Source: CAILHX01 sp964511385
GTDB lineage: Bacteria > Pseudomonadota > Gammaproteobacteria > Burkholderiales > Methylophilaceae
Direction: 5' to 3'
DNA length: 64,000 bases
Assembly (NCBI GenBank): GCA_964511385.1
Contig: CAZEFE010000001.1
Location: forward strand, 310,001-374,000
Numbering within the stretch: the stretch's first letter is position 1; every line of letters begins with the position of its first letter. A program made the position numbers and the translations under genes. This document shows positions 1 through 8,967 of the stretch, piece by piece. The notes beneath the pieces are model-generated. The model worked only from the letters and a program-made list of their open reading frames with translations, was not told the DNA's origin and made no database searches.

Positions 1-210
1 GAAAGAAACAACATTGCCATTATTTTTTCGAGCAATTGCATCCTCTTCGTTCGAGTAAAAGGGTAGTTCTAAGGGGCTATTAGTCTCTTGTTTCAGAAGC
101 GCAAGCATGGTGAAAAATGCTGTCCACCATGATTCCGAGTTATAGAATTTTTTCTCCCTGTCTTCAGGTGACTTTTGGAACAAATATGTCGCATTATTTT
201 CTGTTGCCAT
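1..210 (-). CDS. Hypothetical protein, 3' end cut by window edge
   Basis: An open frame of 70 codons starts at an ATG on the minus strand (position 210) and runs off the left edge without a stop. It has a good Shine-Dalgarno sequence (AGAGGA) 7 bases upstream of the start. The visible protein begins MATENNATYLFQKSPEDREK and is rich in charged and aromatic residues (WW at about residues 29-30), with no signal peptide or membrane segment. I do not recognise the family. It is divergent from the DUF2779 gene and shares its intergenic region, which holds a palindromic operator candidate. Confidence 0.55.
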   Translation of the reverse strand, partial: MATENNATYLFQKSPEDREKKFYNSESWWTAFFTMLALLKQETNSPLELPFYSNEEDAIARKNNGNVVSF

Positions 211-325
211 AATCAATGTCCTCTTAATTTCTTGGTGCGAATAGCATAATTAAGCGTTGTTAACTTGCCCATAATACTAACCTGTGAGGTTGTGTTTTAT
301 ATGGAATGAGCATGACATGCTATTG

Positions 326-340
326 CGACATATTATGTCG
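326..340. promoter_or_regulatory. Palindromic operator candidate 1 (CGACATATTATGTCG)
   Basis: A perfect pair of CGACA/TGTCG half-sites with a 5-base centre lies 50 bases before the DUF2779 start. The outer context (TATTG..., ...TAAC) matches the site at 9887 almost base for base. Variants occur before the WYL gene and the DUF262 gene. The likely reader is the WYL-domain regulator encoded in the island; this is inferred from the shared motif and synteny. Confidence 0.55.
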
Positions 341-390
341 TAACTGGATGGAAAAATACCAACTCTTACATCACGGGGATGGATTGAAAA

Positions 391-2469
391 GTGAATCACA
401 AGCTCTCTAAATCACGGGTAATCGAGTATTTGCAATGTCCCAAGCGCCTTTACTTGAGCATTCATTATCCTGAACTCAAAGAGGAGTCTCCCGCTATGGA
501 GGCTCGCTTTGCTGTCGGACATCAGGTGGGGCAGCTTGCACGGAGGCTTTATCCCGATGGGATTTTGATCGGGGATGAAAAGAACGATTTAAGGGCTGCG
601 CTTGAGCAAACCAATCAGGTGCTTCGGGATTTTCCGAACAAACCTATCTTCGAGGCCACATTTCAGCATGCAGGCATATTGATACGCTCTGACCTACTTA
701 TTCCTGCCAATGGAGGCTACCGGGTGGTGGAAGTGAAATCTTCTACCAGCGTGAAAGATTATCATCTCCCTGACTGCGCCATTCAAAGCTGGGTGATAGA
801 GCACAACCGGGTGAAATTGAGCCAAGTTTCACTGATGCGCATTGATAACCAGTTTGTCTACAAGTATGCATGTGATTACCAGGGGTTGCTTGTCGAGGAT
901 GATGTCACGACATCCGTCCAGACGCTCATGCCCGAAGTGCCAGAATGGCTCTCTGAATGCCAGAAAACTCTTGCCGGTAAGGTGCCGGAAGTCGAAATTG
1001 GCCCACAATGCAGTAAACCTTTTGCTTGCCCTTACTATGCGCATTGCAGTGTCGGGCAGCCAGAATTCCCGGTGACATTATTACCCGGCAATATGGGTAA
1101 ACGAGGGATGGCTGAGCAGTTGAAAAAGGCTGGCTACAGTGACTTGATGAACGTGCCAGAAGGTGTGATTGACAGCCCTCCTTTGGAAAAAATTCGCCGG
1201 ATAACCGTAAGCGGAAAAGCGGAACTGGATAGTGCTGTCCGCGATGAAATGAAAAAATTGCCTTATCCGCGCTATTACCTGGATTTTGAGACTATCCAGT
1301 ATTCTGTGCCAGTCTGGTTATGCACCAGACCATTTCAGCAAATTCCATTTCAATGGTCATGTCACATTGAGCAGAAGGATGGTCAACTTGATCACCACGA
1401 ATTTCTAGACCTGACCGGTGACTTTCCTGTTTTGCCGTTTTGTGAGCAGATGGTTTCTGCATTGGGAAATGACGGTCCCATACTGGTCTACAACCAGAGC
1501 TTTGAGAAATCACGTATCCAAGAAATGGCAGACATGTTCTCCGAGGTTGCCCATCAGATGAAAGGTCTGGTCAAGCAGGAAAAGTTTGTCAGCGGCTTTG
1601 ATAAACAGACTCAGGCTAAGCTTTGCTTGAGTTTGCTAGAGCCGCTAGGTGATGGAGGGCGAATCCAAAACATGGACCAATCTCATCTTCTGCAAGTTGC
1701 TCAGCAGTTTTCGGATATGGCGATAAAGCTTGTCGCAATTAACGAGCGCATCGTGGATTTGCTCCCCCTCACTAGGCAGTATTACTACCATCCGGCAATG
1801 AAAGGTTCATGGTCAATAAAATCAGTATTACCGACCATTGCCCCCGATCTTGATTATGCCAATCTGGATGAGGTCAAGGATGGTGGGCTGGCTCAGTCGG
1901 CATACCTTGAGGCGATTTCTCCAGATACAGAACTGGAACGTAAAGTTGAGTTGCGGAATGCGTTACTTAAGTATTGCGAGAGAGACACCATAGCGATGGT
2001 TCGGTTGGCCCGGTTTCTAGGGTCTGAGCCAGTATCTATAGAAAAATCTCAAGCACAAGGTTATTCCGAGCGTTCAGCGAAAGATATACATCCCGTCTTT
2101 TCTAGTGACCCTATCCCAACGGTCGAGGTTGATCTACATAGCATGCCCGAAGACGTGTTGAGTTATGCAGACCTGATACTCGGCGCGCTCCGGAAGGTAG
2201 CTTCAGGCAAGCCCTCAATGAGGGCATCGATTTATATAGAAATTGAAGAGAGCGTCAATTTCGGGGAGCCAAGCGAATCTGTCTTTATTGGCGTAGTGGG
2301 GCATGACGGTTTGCTCGAAATCATTTTCTCGGCGCTTCAATCCGTTAAAGGCGTTAAATTCAGGTTCAGTGATTTCATCAATCCTGCGGATGCCTTTTGC
2401 GACATTCATATTGAAGACGGGCAGGTTTGGCAACCTTTGGATGCGATGACTTGGTATGTCGAGGAGTAA
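391..2469 (+). CDS. DUF2779 protein: PD-(D/E)XK-like nuclease fused to an RNase H-like exonuclease-type domain
   Basis: A protein of 692 residues with a GTG start. The N-terminal part resembles a RecB/Cas4-like nuclease: D101, then E114-V-K116 give the D...ExK pattern. One cysteine near the N-terminus (C16, in LQCPKR) plus three at C207, C213 and C219 match the four-cysteine iron-sulfur staple of Cas4/AddB nucleases. The C-terminal half is the DUF2779 domain, with the acidic LDFETI motif (D298, E300) and a TRPFQQIPFQ stretch typical of the family. Nuclease activity is inferred and has not been shown for this protein. It heads an operon with the next two genes, 17 bases apart or overlapping. 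An operator-like palindrome lies 50 bases upstream. Confidence 0.8.
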   Translation: MNHKLSKSRVIEYLQCPKRLYLSIHYPELKEESPAMEARFAVGHQVGQLARRLYPDGILIGDEKNDLRAALEQTNQVLRDFPNKPIFEATFQHAGILIRSDLLIPANGGYRVVEVKSSTSVKDYHLPDCAIQSWVIEHNRVKLSQVSLMRIDNQFVYKYACDYQGLLVEDDVTTSVQTLMPEVPEWLSECQKTLAGKVPEVEIGPQCSKPFACPYYAHCSVGQPEFPVTLLPGNMGKRGMAEQLKKAGYSDLMNVPEGVIDSPPLEKIRRITVSGKAELDSAVRDEMKKLPYPRYYLDFETIQYSVPVWLCTRPFQQIPFQWSCHIEQKDGQLDHHEFLDLTGDFPVLPFCEQMVSALGNDGPILVYNQSFEKSRIQEMADMFSEVAHQMKGLVKQEKFVSGFDKQTQAKLCLSLLEPLGDGGRIQNMDQSHLLQVAQQFSDMAIKLVAINERIVDLLPLTRQYYYHPAMKGSWSIKSVLPTIAPDLDYANLDEVKDGGLAQSAYLEAISPDTELERKVELRNALLKYCERDTIAMVRLARFLGSEPVSIEKSQAQGYSERSAKDIHPVFSSDPIPTVEVDLHSMPEDVLSYADLILGALRKVASGKPSMRASIYIEIEESVNFGEPSESVFIGVVGHDGLLEIIFSALQSVKGVKFRFSDFINPADAFCDIHIEDGQVWQPLDAMTWYVEE

Positions 2470-2486
2470 AACGAAAGGAATCCATT

Positions 2487-2900
2487 GTGCCGTATCTTTT
2501 AGACCACATAGACAAAATAGCTAGGGATAAACAACGTGACGTGTTGTGCTTAATGTTTGAGCCAGAAAGCTCAACGGACATCTGGTTTGATGATTGGGAC
2601 AACCTTCCGGCACGCCAGCAAGTGATTAACTGGCTTAAAAGCAACGGGATTCCTCACTATCCGTGCATTGGTTTTGCCGACCCGAATGCCATGAGCCAAT
2701 ATCAAGGAATGATCTACCTGGATGTTCCTTATGACGTTGAATTGCCGGAGTTCAAGCAGTTACAGGACTATTTTGAAAACCCTGATGGCAGCATGCGGCT
2801 AAAGGGTGTGACTTTTGGTTACCTTACGTTACAAGAAGCCATTAAAAATTCCCATCATGATGAACCGGGATACTGGAGAAAAATCTATGAAGATTTCTGA
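2487..2900 (+). CDS. Hypothetical protein in DUF2779-sirtuin operon
   Basis: A 137-residue protein. I chose the GTG at 2487 because AAGGAA precedes it by 6 bases and a start further upstream would overlap the DUF2779 gene. It is acidic and soluble, begins VPYLLDHIDKIARDKQR and ends WRKIYEDF. It contains YPCIGFADPNAMSQYQGMIY, which may be a small alpha/beta fold. No known motif is recognised. It begins 17 bases after the DUF2779 stop and its end overlaps the sirtuin start by 14 bases, so the three are probably translated together. Confidence 0.7.
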   Translation: MPYLLDHIDKIARDKQRDVLCLMFEPESSTDIWFDDWDNLPARQQVINWLKSNGIPHYPCIGFADPNAMSQYQGMIYLDVPYDVELPEFKQLQDYFENPDGSMRLKGVTFGYLTLQEAIKNSHHDEPGYWRKIYEDF

Positions 2901-3663
2901 AATTATCTCGCAAGATTTGATAAGTGCGCTGCAACAAGCCAGGCATGTAGTGGTTTTCACGGGGGCGGGGGTTTCCGCCGAAAGCGGCATTCCAACTTTT
3001 CGGGATGCCATGACAGGGTTATGGGAGCGCTTTGATGCTGAAGACCTTGCTACCTCGGATGCCTTTGAAAAGGATAAAGAACTGGTGTGGGGGTGGTACG
3101 AGTGGCGCCGCATGAAAGTTTTGCAGGCTAAGCCCAATGCCGCGCATCTGGCCATCGCGGAATTGGAAAGGTATGTCCCCAGACTTACCGTTGTAACGCA
3201 AAATGTGGACGACCTGCACGAGCGCGCAGGGAGTACCAATGTGCTACATCTGCATGGCAGTTTGCATGCTCCACGTTGCTTCACGTGTTCGCATCCTTAC
3301 CAGTTTCCGGCTGGGATTCCGCAAGAGCCGGAGGATGGTCGGCGATTGTCGCCACCCCATTGTGTTCGCTGTGGGGGTTACATTCGGCCTGGCGTAGTCT
3401 GGTTCGGTGAAACGATGCCCATCGACGCCCTCGAGCAATCGTTTGATGAAGCAAAGGTATGTGATGTGTTGTTCACCATTGGCACATCGGGCGTGGTCTA
3501 TCCTGCCGCAACGATCCCCCCGCTTGCCAAAAAGTCCGGTGCCAAGGTTATTAAAGTTAACCCGACAGATAACCCATTGGATAGTGCCTCGACATGGCGG
3601 CTAAACGGTGCGGCGGGTGAAATGCTGCCAAGGGTATTACAGGCAGCATTTGCCACTGAATAA
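2887..3663 (+). CDS. cobB: Sir2-family NAD-dependent protein deacylase
   Basis: A 258-residue sirtuin; the ATG at 2887 overlaps the upstream stop. The canonical motifs are intact: the NAD-binding GAGVSAESGIPTFRD (residues 26-40), TQNVDDLH (104-111), catalytic H123 in HLHG, and four zinc cysteines C131, C134, C159 and C162. A YxxR pair (Y71, R74) matches class III sirtuins such as E. coli CobB, which remove succinyl as well as acetyl groups. The expected reaction is NAD-dependent deacylation of protein lysines in the cytoplasm. Its operon with a nuclease gene and the presence of a degenerate paralogue 5 kb away suggest an island function rather than housekeeping; that part is inference. Confidence 0.85.
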   Translation: MKISEIISQDLISALQQARHVVVFTGAGVSAESGIPTFRDAMTGLWERFDAEDLATSDAFEKDKELVWGWYEWRRMKVLQAKPNAAHLAIAELERYVPRLTVVTQNVDDLHERAGSTNVLHLHGSLHAPRCFTCSHPYQFPAGIPQEPEDGRRLSPPHCVRCGGYIRPGVVWFGETMPIDALEQSFDEAKVCDVLFTIGTSGVVYPAATIPPLAKKSGAKVIKVNPTDNPLDSASTWRLNGAAGEMLPRVLQAAFATE

Positions 3664-3665
3664 TC

Positions 3666-4310
3666 CTAACGCTTTGATTTTACCCACTGGCCAGTATCAA
3701 GATTTAGCCGATACTGCTGGCGAATCACCACGTCAACCCACACCTCTCCCAACCGTAGACAATCAGGTACAGGCACCTTCCATTCTCCAATTCCCCCTTG
3801 GTGGTCGTAGAGGTCGTGAAATAACCAGCAATGGGGCTCTGAATTCAGAATATTGGGGATAAGTTCACAGTCACGCCAACCACGGACTGAAAATCCATAA
3901 TGAGGATCCTTGATTGATTCTGTGCGAGAGCTCAGGTAGTTGTCTTCGTTATCATCCCACTCAGGGTCGTTTTCACGCAATGCGTAATCCAACTCAGCAT
4001 CAATTTCAAAATCGTACATGGGATCATCAGGGTCGGCGATCTTGCTGGCAAGCTTCGGTGATAGCGTGCCAGATACTTCTGACAGAAAATGTTCAAGGCT
4101 CGCCAAGTGGCGGTTCAGCCGTAGCAGACGCTCTCCATCTTCCTCAGTCAGTGGTTCTGCTTTACGCATGTCGCATATGAATTCAGTATCAGAATCGATT
4201 CTATGCCGTAGAGACTGTAGCTGCCTTTCCAACTGGCTTATGGCCTCAGCTATATCACTGGACAGCTCTGTTATGGTATCCAGCGATTGATGGGTATGGA
4301 TAGAAGACAT
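3666..4310 (-). CDS. Hypothetical acidic protein
   Basis: A 214-residue protein, convergent with the sirtuin gene (2-base gap) and 8 bases downstream of the next minus-strand gene, so probably its operon partner. Residues about 10-80 look alpha-helical (ITELSSDIAEAISQLERQLQ), followed by a very acidic segment around residues 92-125. The C-terminal part is WxxF/W-rich (HCWLFHDLYDH, GEVWVDVVI), as in small beta domains. I do not recognise the family. Confidence 0.6.
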   Translation of the reverse strand: MSSIHTHQSLDTITELSSDIAEAISQLERQLQSLRHRIDSDTEFICDMRKAEPLTEEDGERLLRLNRHLASLEHFLSEVSGTLSPKLASKIADPDDPMYDFEIDAELDYALRENDPEWDDNEDNYLSSRTESIKDPHYGFSVRGWRDCELIPNILNSEPHCWLFHDLYDHQGGIGEWKVPVPDCLRLGEVWVDVVIRQQYRLNLDTGQWVKSKR

Positions 4311-4318
4311 TTTTTACT

Positions 4319-4975
4319 CTATTCAATAAAAGTTTGTAACCCTTTTTGAAGTTTTGCATCCTCAATGTAGAAAATTTCAGGACAAGGGTCATGAGGATGC
4401 GCAGCATTGACAACCAATTGTCCTAAGCGCCAGTAAGGGTTCCGCATCCAGACTTGCCTTACCAGATCGAGCATGTTGTCAATTTGTATTGGGTCAAGCG
4501 GACGCTGGTTATTGAAGCGAATATCCAGCGTCTGCAAAATATCCGCTGCGTTGTTATGGAATTTTGTACGGGCTTCCGCATCCTCATGGCCTGACGATGC
4601 CTGGCTTATTTTGCTGGCAACCTCGGGCGGCATTGAAGCACGATGACTTAACAGCAGTCGCCTGATACTCATATCCCGCTGCATCATGTGAAAAAAAGTG
4701 TCCGTGGTTAATGACTGTAACGCCGCAGGGTTACACGCCACCTGTTTTACAACTTCAATGCTTGGATCATGCGCCAGCTTCTCCAGCACAGCGGCAGAAA
4801 GGCAAGTTTTCTCGGCCACGGCAGAACGCATCCGGCCAGTGGGGTGCAACGCCAAAGCATTATAAAAATCGCTAGAAGCCGGGCTATCGTCAAAAATTGA
4901 AAGCCAATCGGCTAGCATCTGGTAATCAACAATAAGCTGCTGGCCGCTACTGAGGGATAAGGTGATATTCATCAT
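4319..4975 (-). CDS. Hypothetical protein with HEAT/LRV-like repeats
   Basis: A 218-residue protein. GGAGAG lies just before tandem ATG codons (4975/4972). Residues about 40-125 contain short helical repeats (ALHPTGRMRSAVAE, LAHDPSIEVVKQVACNP, DMSIRRLLLSH) like variant HEAT or leucine-rich-variant repeats, usually protein-binding. The C-terminus (IDNMLDLVRQVWMRNPYWRLGQL, then IFYIEDAKLQKGL) resembles a motif I recall from small uncharacterised bacterial proteins. It is divergent from the WYL regulator, and a palindromic operator candidate lies 41 bases before its start, so it may be co-regulated. Confidence 0.6.
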   Translation of the reverse strand: MMNITLSLSSGQQLIVDYQMLADWLSIFDDSPASSDFYNALALHPTGRMRSAVAEKTCLSAAVLEKLAHDPSIEVVKQVACNPAALQSLTTDTFFHMMQRDMSIRRLLLSHRASMPPEVASKISQASSGHEDAEARTKFHNNAADILQTLDIRFNNQRPLDPIQIDNMLDLVRQVWMRNPYWRLGQLVVNAAHPHDPCPEIFYIEDAKLQKGLQTFIE

Positions 4976-5015
4976 TTCTCTCCATTGAATAATGGGATAC
5001 TCTAGCCGTTCTATA

Positions 5016-5030
5016 CGACGATTTCTGTCG
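5016..5030. promoter_or_regulatory. Palindromic operator candidate 2 (CGACGATTTCTGTCG)
   Basis: CGAC-N7-GTCG, the same spacing as sites at 326 and 9887, lies between the divergent genes at 4975 and 5065. From 35 bases before the WYL gene it would allow autoregulation. One inner half-site base differs (GACG instead of GACA). Confidence 0.5.
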
Positions 5031-5064
5031 CATAAAGCAGCGATTATTCAGGCGAGGAAACGAG

Positions 5065-6006
5065 ATGGCAGACAACACGCTAAGGCAATGGGCAATGTTG
5101 CGAATGATTCCCCGTTTGCCGCGCAAGGTAGATGCGGCCACATTATTAACAAAGCTGACAGCGCAGGGCTACAGCATTCATTTGCGCGGTGTGCAACGCG
5201 ATTTGATCACGTTGTCCCGCGTGCTGCCATTGGTATCCGATAACGCCAAACCCCAAGGCTGGTCATGGCGCGCCGATGCGGATATTCTGGAAATTCCGGC
5301 GCTAGACCCGCAAGCGGCGCTCACGTTCTCGCTGGTCGAGAGCTATATGAAACCGCTGCTACCCGCCAGCACGCTGGACTACCTCAACCCCTGGTTCAAG
5401 GCTGCGCATGGCGTGCTGGAGTTGCATGGCAACGGACTGGCCAAATGGCCGGACAAGATACGGGTGCTACCTCGTGGGCAAACCCTGTTGCCTGCCAGCA
5501 TAGACCCGCAGATACAAACCACTATTTACCAAGCGTTGCTGGAAGAAAAACGGGTGGCAATCCAATACCGCAAGCGCGGCGCCAGTGAAGCCAAAGCGAT
5601 TGAAATCAGCCCGCTGGCACTGGTGGTGCGTGATCCGATGGTGTACTTGATCGCCACCGCATGGAACTACGACGACCCGCTGCATTTTGTGCTGCACCGG
5701 ATCGAACAAGCCGAGTTGCTGGATCAGCCAGCCCACCGCCCGGCAGGCTTTGATCTGGATGCTCATATCAGCAAGGGGGAGTTTGGTGTGCCGGTGGGCG
5801 GTACCATCCAACTCGTAGCTGAGTTCAATCGTTATGCCGCCGCCCACTTGTATGAAACACCGTTATCGGCAGACCAGGTGATTACGGAAATTGACGACGA
5901 CAACTTCCGTTTGCAAGCAACCGTGGTGGATACGGATGAACTGCGGGCGTGGCTGAGGAGTTTTGGGGAGAGGGTGGTAGTGTTGGAGCCGGAGGGGGTG
6001 GTTTGA
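5065..6006 (+). CDS. WYL-domain transcriptional regulator
   Basis: A 313-residue protein with the layout of YafY/DeoR-like WYL regulators. It has an N-terminal winged helix (LRQWAMLRMIPRLPRKV..., residues about 5-65), then a WYL domain (EEKRVAIQYRK..., SPLALVVRDPMVYLIATAWNY, LHRIEQAEL; about residues 155-230) and a C-terminal WCX extension ending LRSFGERVVVLEP. Such regulators bind nucleic acid or nucleotide ligands through the WYL domain and commonly control phage-defence loci (BrxR, CapW). Start: ATG after GAGGAAACGAG. A palindrome lies in its own promoter region, and related palindromes precede three other units in the island. Confidence 0.85.
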   Translation: MADNTLRQWAMLRMIPRLPRKVDAATLLTKLTAQGYSIHLRGVQRDLITLSRVLPLVSDNAKPQGWSWRADADILEIPALDPQAALTFSLVESYMKPLLPASTLDYLNPWFKAAHGVLELHGNGLAKWPDKIRVLPRGQTLLPASIDPQIQTTIYQALLEEKRVAIQYRKRGASEAKAIEISPLALVVRDPMVYLIATAWNYDDPLHFVLHRIEQAELLDQPAHRPAGFDLDAHISKGEFGVPVGGTIQLVAEFNRYAAAHLYETPLSADQVITEIDDDNFRLQATVVDTDELRAWLRSFGERVVVLEPEGVV

Positions 6007-6047
6007 TATTGTCCACTGCTGTGTTCAATTTTCGAAATGTTGAGAAT

Positions 6048-6064
6048 GAGACAAGCCATGTCTC
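6048..6064. promoter_or_regulatory. Palindromic operator candidate 3 (GAGACAAGCCATGTCTC)
   Basis: A perfect 6-base inverted repeat with a 5-base centre. It has the same GACA-N5-TGTC core as the other island sites, but its outer C/G pair is replaced by a matching A/T pair. It lies 66 bases before the DUF262/HNH gene. Confidence 0.5.
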
Positions 6065-6129
6065 TACCATCTTTACTGTATGCGCAATCAAGTCAGTAAT
6101 TTCTGGTAATTTACAATTCAGGAGATGCG

Positions 6130-8550
6130 ATGAATAAAGGGCAGTTCTCTCTCAGTCATTCAAGTCTATCTACAGCAAGTGCGGAACTACTTTATCTTCC
6201 ACATATAGCAGCGTGGCAGGTTGCTCGATCACCAGCGGTACAGCACCACATCATGGCTGCCTTGCCAGCCCTGCAACGCAGCTCTGTGTGGAAGCCTTCT
6301 CAGATTGAAGCGCTCTGGGATTCAGTAACGAGGGGATTCCCGATTGGTGCTTTTCTGCTGGCACCATTTGATGCAAATCGTGGAAAGCAGGTAGCAAAGC
6401 ACCAGCAGGAAGGTATTCGTGACCCAAACTACCATTTACTTGATGGCCAACAACGTGCCACAGCTATTGCCCTTGGGTTTCTCAACCCTTGGACGGCTAA
6501 TGAATCAGTAAAGGCTGTTTTATGGGTGGATGTGGATGCTTCACCAAAAGGAAGTGACTTGGATTTTGTATTTCGTGTTGTTACCAAAGCGCATCCATGG
6601 GGTTATAAGCGAAGTGAGCCAGGTGCTCCACTAACTGTAAACAATATTCGGCTGGCGATTGCTGCCTACCGCAAGGCTTCGTCACCAAAACATGATGAAA
6701 CGCGACCTGTAAATTTTCCACTTACCAATGTCTGGCCATGGGATGCTGAAACCCCTATACCGTTATCTTTGTTAATAGAGGAATTACAAAACAATACGGC
6801 TACCGAACCGCTACATTCACGCATCCTAAGCAAAATGCAGAAGCTTCCTTTCTGGGGTGATGGGCAACTGCCTTGGCAAAAAAGAGTTTTTAGTTTACTT
6901 AGCGGTTCAGAGATAAATACAGACTTAGCTGAGCGTTTCAAATTGCTGACTGAAGGACTGGAAAAAGCCCTCAAAATTAATGGTGGCTATGGTGTTCCAG
7001 TATTGGTGCTGCCACAGATGACACGTAGCACAGCGGGTGTAGAAAATCAGAAAGATCCCATAGAAACACTTTTCATCCGAATAAATCGTTCAGGTACGCC
7101 TCTCGAAGGGGAGGAATTGATTTACTCAATTCTTAAGTCGTCTTGGACTGATGCGCCGCAATTCGTTGAAGCTTTAGGTCACAAACTTGCGCAGCCATCG
7201 CGCCTTGTGTTGCTGTGTGCACGTCTTGTTCTAGCTGCTAAAGCGACGGACACAAAGCGGCCACCAGCGGTACCTGACGTGGCACGATTTCGCCGGTTGA
7301 TTCAAGGTCTCGATGAAACTCATCCCAGCTTCCTCGCTGATCTGGAAACCTTCGCGAAGAAAGAGGCTGTAGATATATTCAAGACAGCCCGCAGTCTGCT
7401 GACTAAAGACAATTTTGCCTTGCCATCAGTTTTAGCATGTGAGCTCGCTCAAAAATCTCCTGATGTTATGTTTCTTTTGCTTCGATGGATTCAACTCATG
7501 CGCATTGCGGGGCTTGACCCATCACAGATTTCAGACAACAGGAGACGCCAGCTTTTAGGTTTTGTCACATCAATGTCTTGGTTTGCCGCGGATCGGAGCA
7601 AAGCATTAACTGCTGTATGGCCAGAACTACATAGGAGAGATAAAGCAAACCAAATTGAGCTTTTTTTCTCCCGCCTAACCTTTGAAAAGATGCTGTGCCT
7701 TGATTCCCATGCAGGATTGCAGATGTTACCGCTACCTTCTCCAGAGAAATTGGAAAAGGTCATTGAGAATTGTGTAACAAGTGGTCGAGGCGTTGCGGGG
7801 TATGGAGGATTCGGCGATCCAAGTCATGAGTTTTGGAAAGCGTGGAATCGCTGGGATTGGATGTCAGGTCGGTTGACGAGTGACATTAAAAAATGGTTCA
7901 AAGATAAGACATCAAACACATGGGGCGTATCTAATGGACGTGATGACGATGCTTTGGATATTACTGCGAAGTATCAAGAAGCATGGACTCTATTCATCAA
8001 TTCGCTATGGAATCACCGTAGCATTCTCTTGTATGCGCAGCGCAGTTGGTTAGAAAAGTGGTTTCCCGATTATGACCCGTCCCAACCAGATCAACTTGAA
8101 GATATGAATCGCCCATGGGACTTCGACCACATTCACCCTCAACGTTATCTGAAGAATGAAAAAGGAAATAGTTTACGCAATATTCCGCAAATCATCTGGG
8201 ATTGGCATCGCTCGATCGGCAATTTTCGTGCTTGGCCGCTAGAAGCCAATCGAGCAGATGGAGATACTTCGCCTGCGATAAAGCTAACGGATTTAGGAGA
8301 GGATGAGAATCGCTATTCAATGAAAACTCTAGAGGAAATAAGGCAAGCAAGTTTTATCGGGGATGATGACTGGCTACGGTGGCAAAATTCAGTCCCTATG
8401 ACCGAAGACTTCCCTAAACAGTATCTAGCGTATCCAGGAGAATATGGGGAGTGCCGTAAAGAGTTGATCCTTGCAATTACTACACGCTTTGTAAAAATCT
8501 ATCGCGAATGGTATGCCACGCTAAAAATTGACACTCTGATGGGTGATTAA
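6130..8550 (+). CDS. DUF262 / HNH (GmrSD-like) nuclease-family protein
   Basis: An 806-residue protein; the ATG is preceded by AGGAG. The N-terminal DUF262 domain shows WDSVTRGFPIG and the DGQQR motif (residues 105-109), which in GmrS/SspE/BrxU-type proteins forms a ParB-like nucleotide-hydrolysing site. The C-terminal domain has DFDHIHP (residues 664-670) and GNFRAWPLEANRADGD (697-712), the histidine-metal nuclease signature of the DUF1524/HNH part. The two halves are usually a GmrS-GmrD fusion that attacks modified phage DNA; here this is inferred from domains only. The long middle section is unassigned. It is preceded by an operator candidate shared with the WYL gene. Confidence 0.8.
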   Translation: MNKGQFSLSHSSLSTASAELLYLPHIAAWQVARSPAVQHHIMAALPALQRSSVWKPSQIEALWDSVTRGFPIGAFLLAPFDANRGKQVAKHQQEGIRDPNYHLLDGQQRATAIALGFLNPWTANESVKAVLWVDVDASPKGSDLDFVFRVVTKAHPWGYKRSEPGAPLTVNNIRLAIAAYRKASSPKHDETRPVNFPLTNVWPWDAETPIPLSLLIEELQNNTATEPLHSRILSKMQKLPFWGDGQLPWQKRVFSLLSGSEINTDLAERFKLLTEGLEKALKINGGYGVPVLVLPQMTRSTAGVENQKDPIETLFIRINRSGTPLEGEELIYSILKSSWTDAPQFVEALGHKLAQPSRLVLLCARLVLAAKATDTKRPPAVPDVARFRRLIQGLDETHPSFLADLETFAKKEAVDIFKTARSLLTKDNFALPSVLACELAQKSPDVMFLLLRWIQLMRIAGLDPSQISDNRRRQLLGFVTSMSWFAADRSKALTAVWPELHRRDKANQIELFFSRLTFEKMLCLDSHAGLQMLPLPSPEKLEKVIENCVTSGRGVAGYGGFGDPSHEFWKAWNRWDWMSGRLTSDIKKWFKDKTSNTWGVSNGRDDDALDITAKYQEAWTLFINSLWNHRSILLYAQRSWLEKWFPDYDPSQPDQLEDMNRPWDFDHIHPQRYLKNEKGNSLRNIPQIIWDWHRSIGNFRAWPLEANRADGDTSPAIKLTDLGEDENRYSMKTLEEIRQASFIGDDDWLRWQNSVPMTEDFPKQYLAYPGEYGECRKELILAITTRFVKIYREWYATLKIDTLMGD

Positions 8551-8569
8551 ATTAAAAGCAGAAATATGT

Positions 8570-8866
8570 TTACCCCAACGTAATCCGCCACATCCCCTGA
8601 TACCCTTGTTCTTGCCAGTACCCCTCAAGAATATTGCTGTCAGGGAAGCGGTGAAGCGTGGCTTTGCCCTTTCTTTCCGGGGCTTCAAGCACAAAATGGC
8701 CGTCGCCGTTGTTTTTGCCGCGGTATTCAACCCAGCCTGCATCATCCTGATAGCCAACCAGAATGCCGGTGTCGTCTATTTTGACTTCATAGCCCGGCTC
8801 TCGGAGCAAGGCGGGTCTTTCATCGTAATAAACGACATCAACCAAACAGTTATTCCATACGGTCAT
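8570..8866 (-). CDS. Small hypothetical protein
   Basis: A 98-residue protein, convergent with the DUF262 gene. It is mostly short beta-strand-like stretches (VDVVYYDERPALLREPGYEV, GWVEYRGKNNGDGHFVLEAP, EGYWQEQGYQGMWRI), with no signal peptide or cysteine. The last strand with its paired W residues recalls small beta-sandwich proteins. I do not recognise the family, and there is no operator-like palindrome before it. Confidence 0.6.
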   Translation of the reverse strand: MTVWNNCLVDVVYYDERPALLREPGYEVKIDDTGILVGYQDDAGWVEYRGKNNGDGHFVLEAPERKGKATLHRFPDSNILEGYWQEQGYQGMWRITLG

Positions 8867-8967
8867 GCTGTGCTCCGATTAATTGATGAGATTGAGACAA
8901 TACACGATAGAGCAATGTGATGCCCATTGTTAAATGGGTAGATAACAAGATTAGGCGGCGGTGCCGG

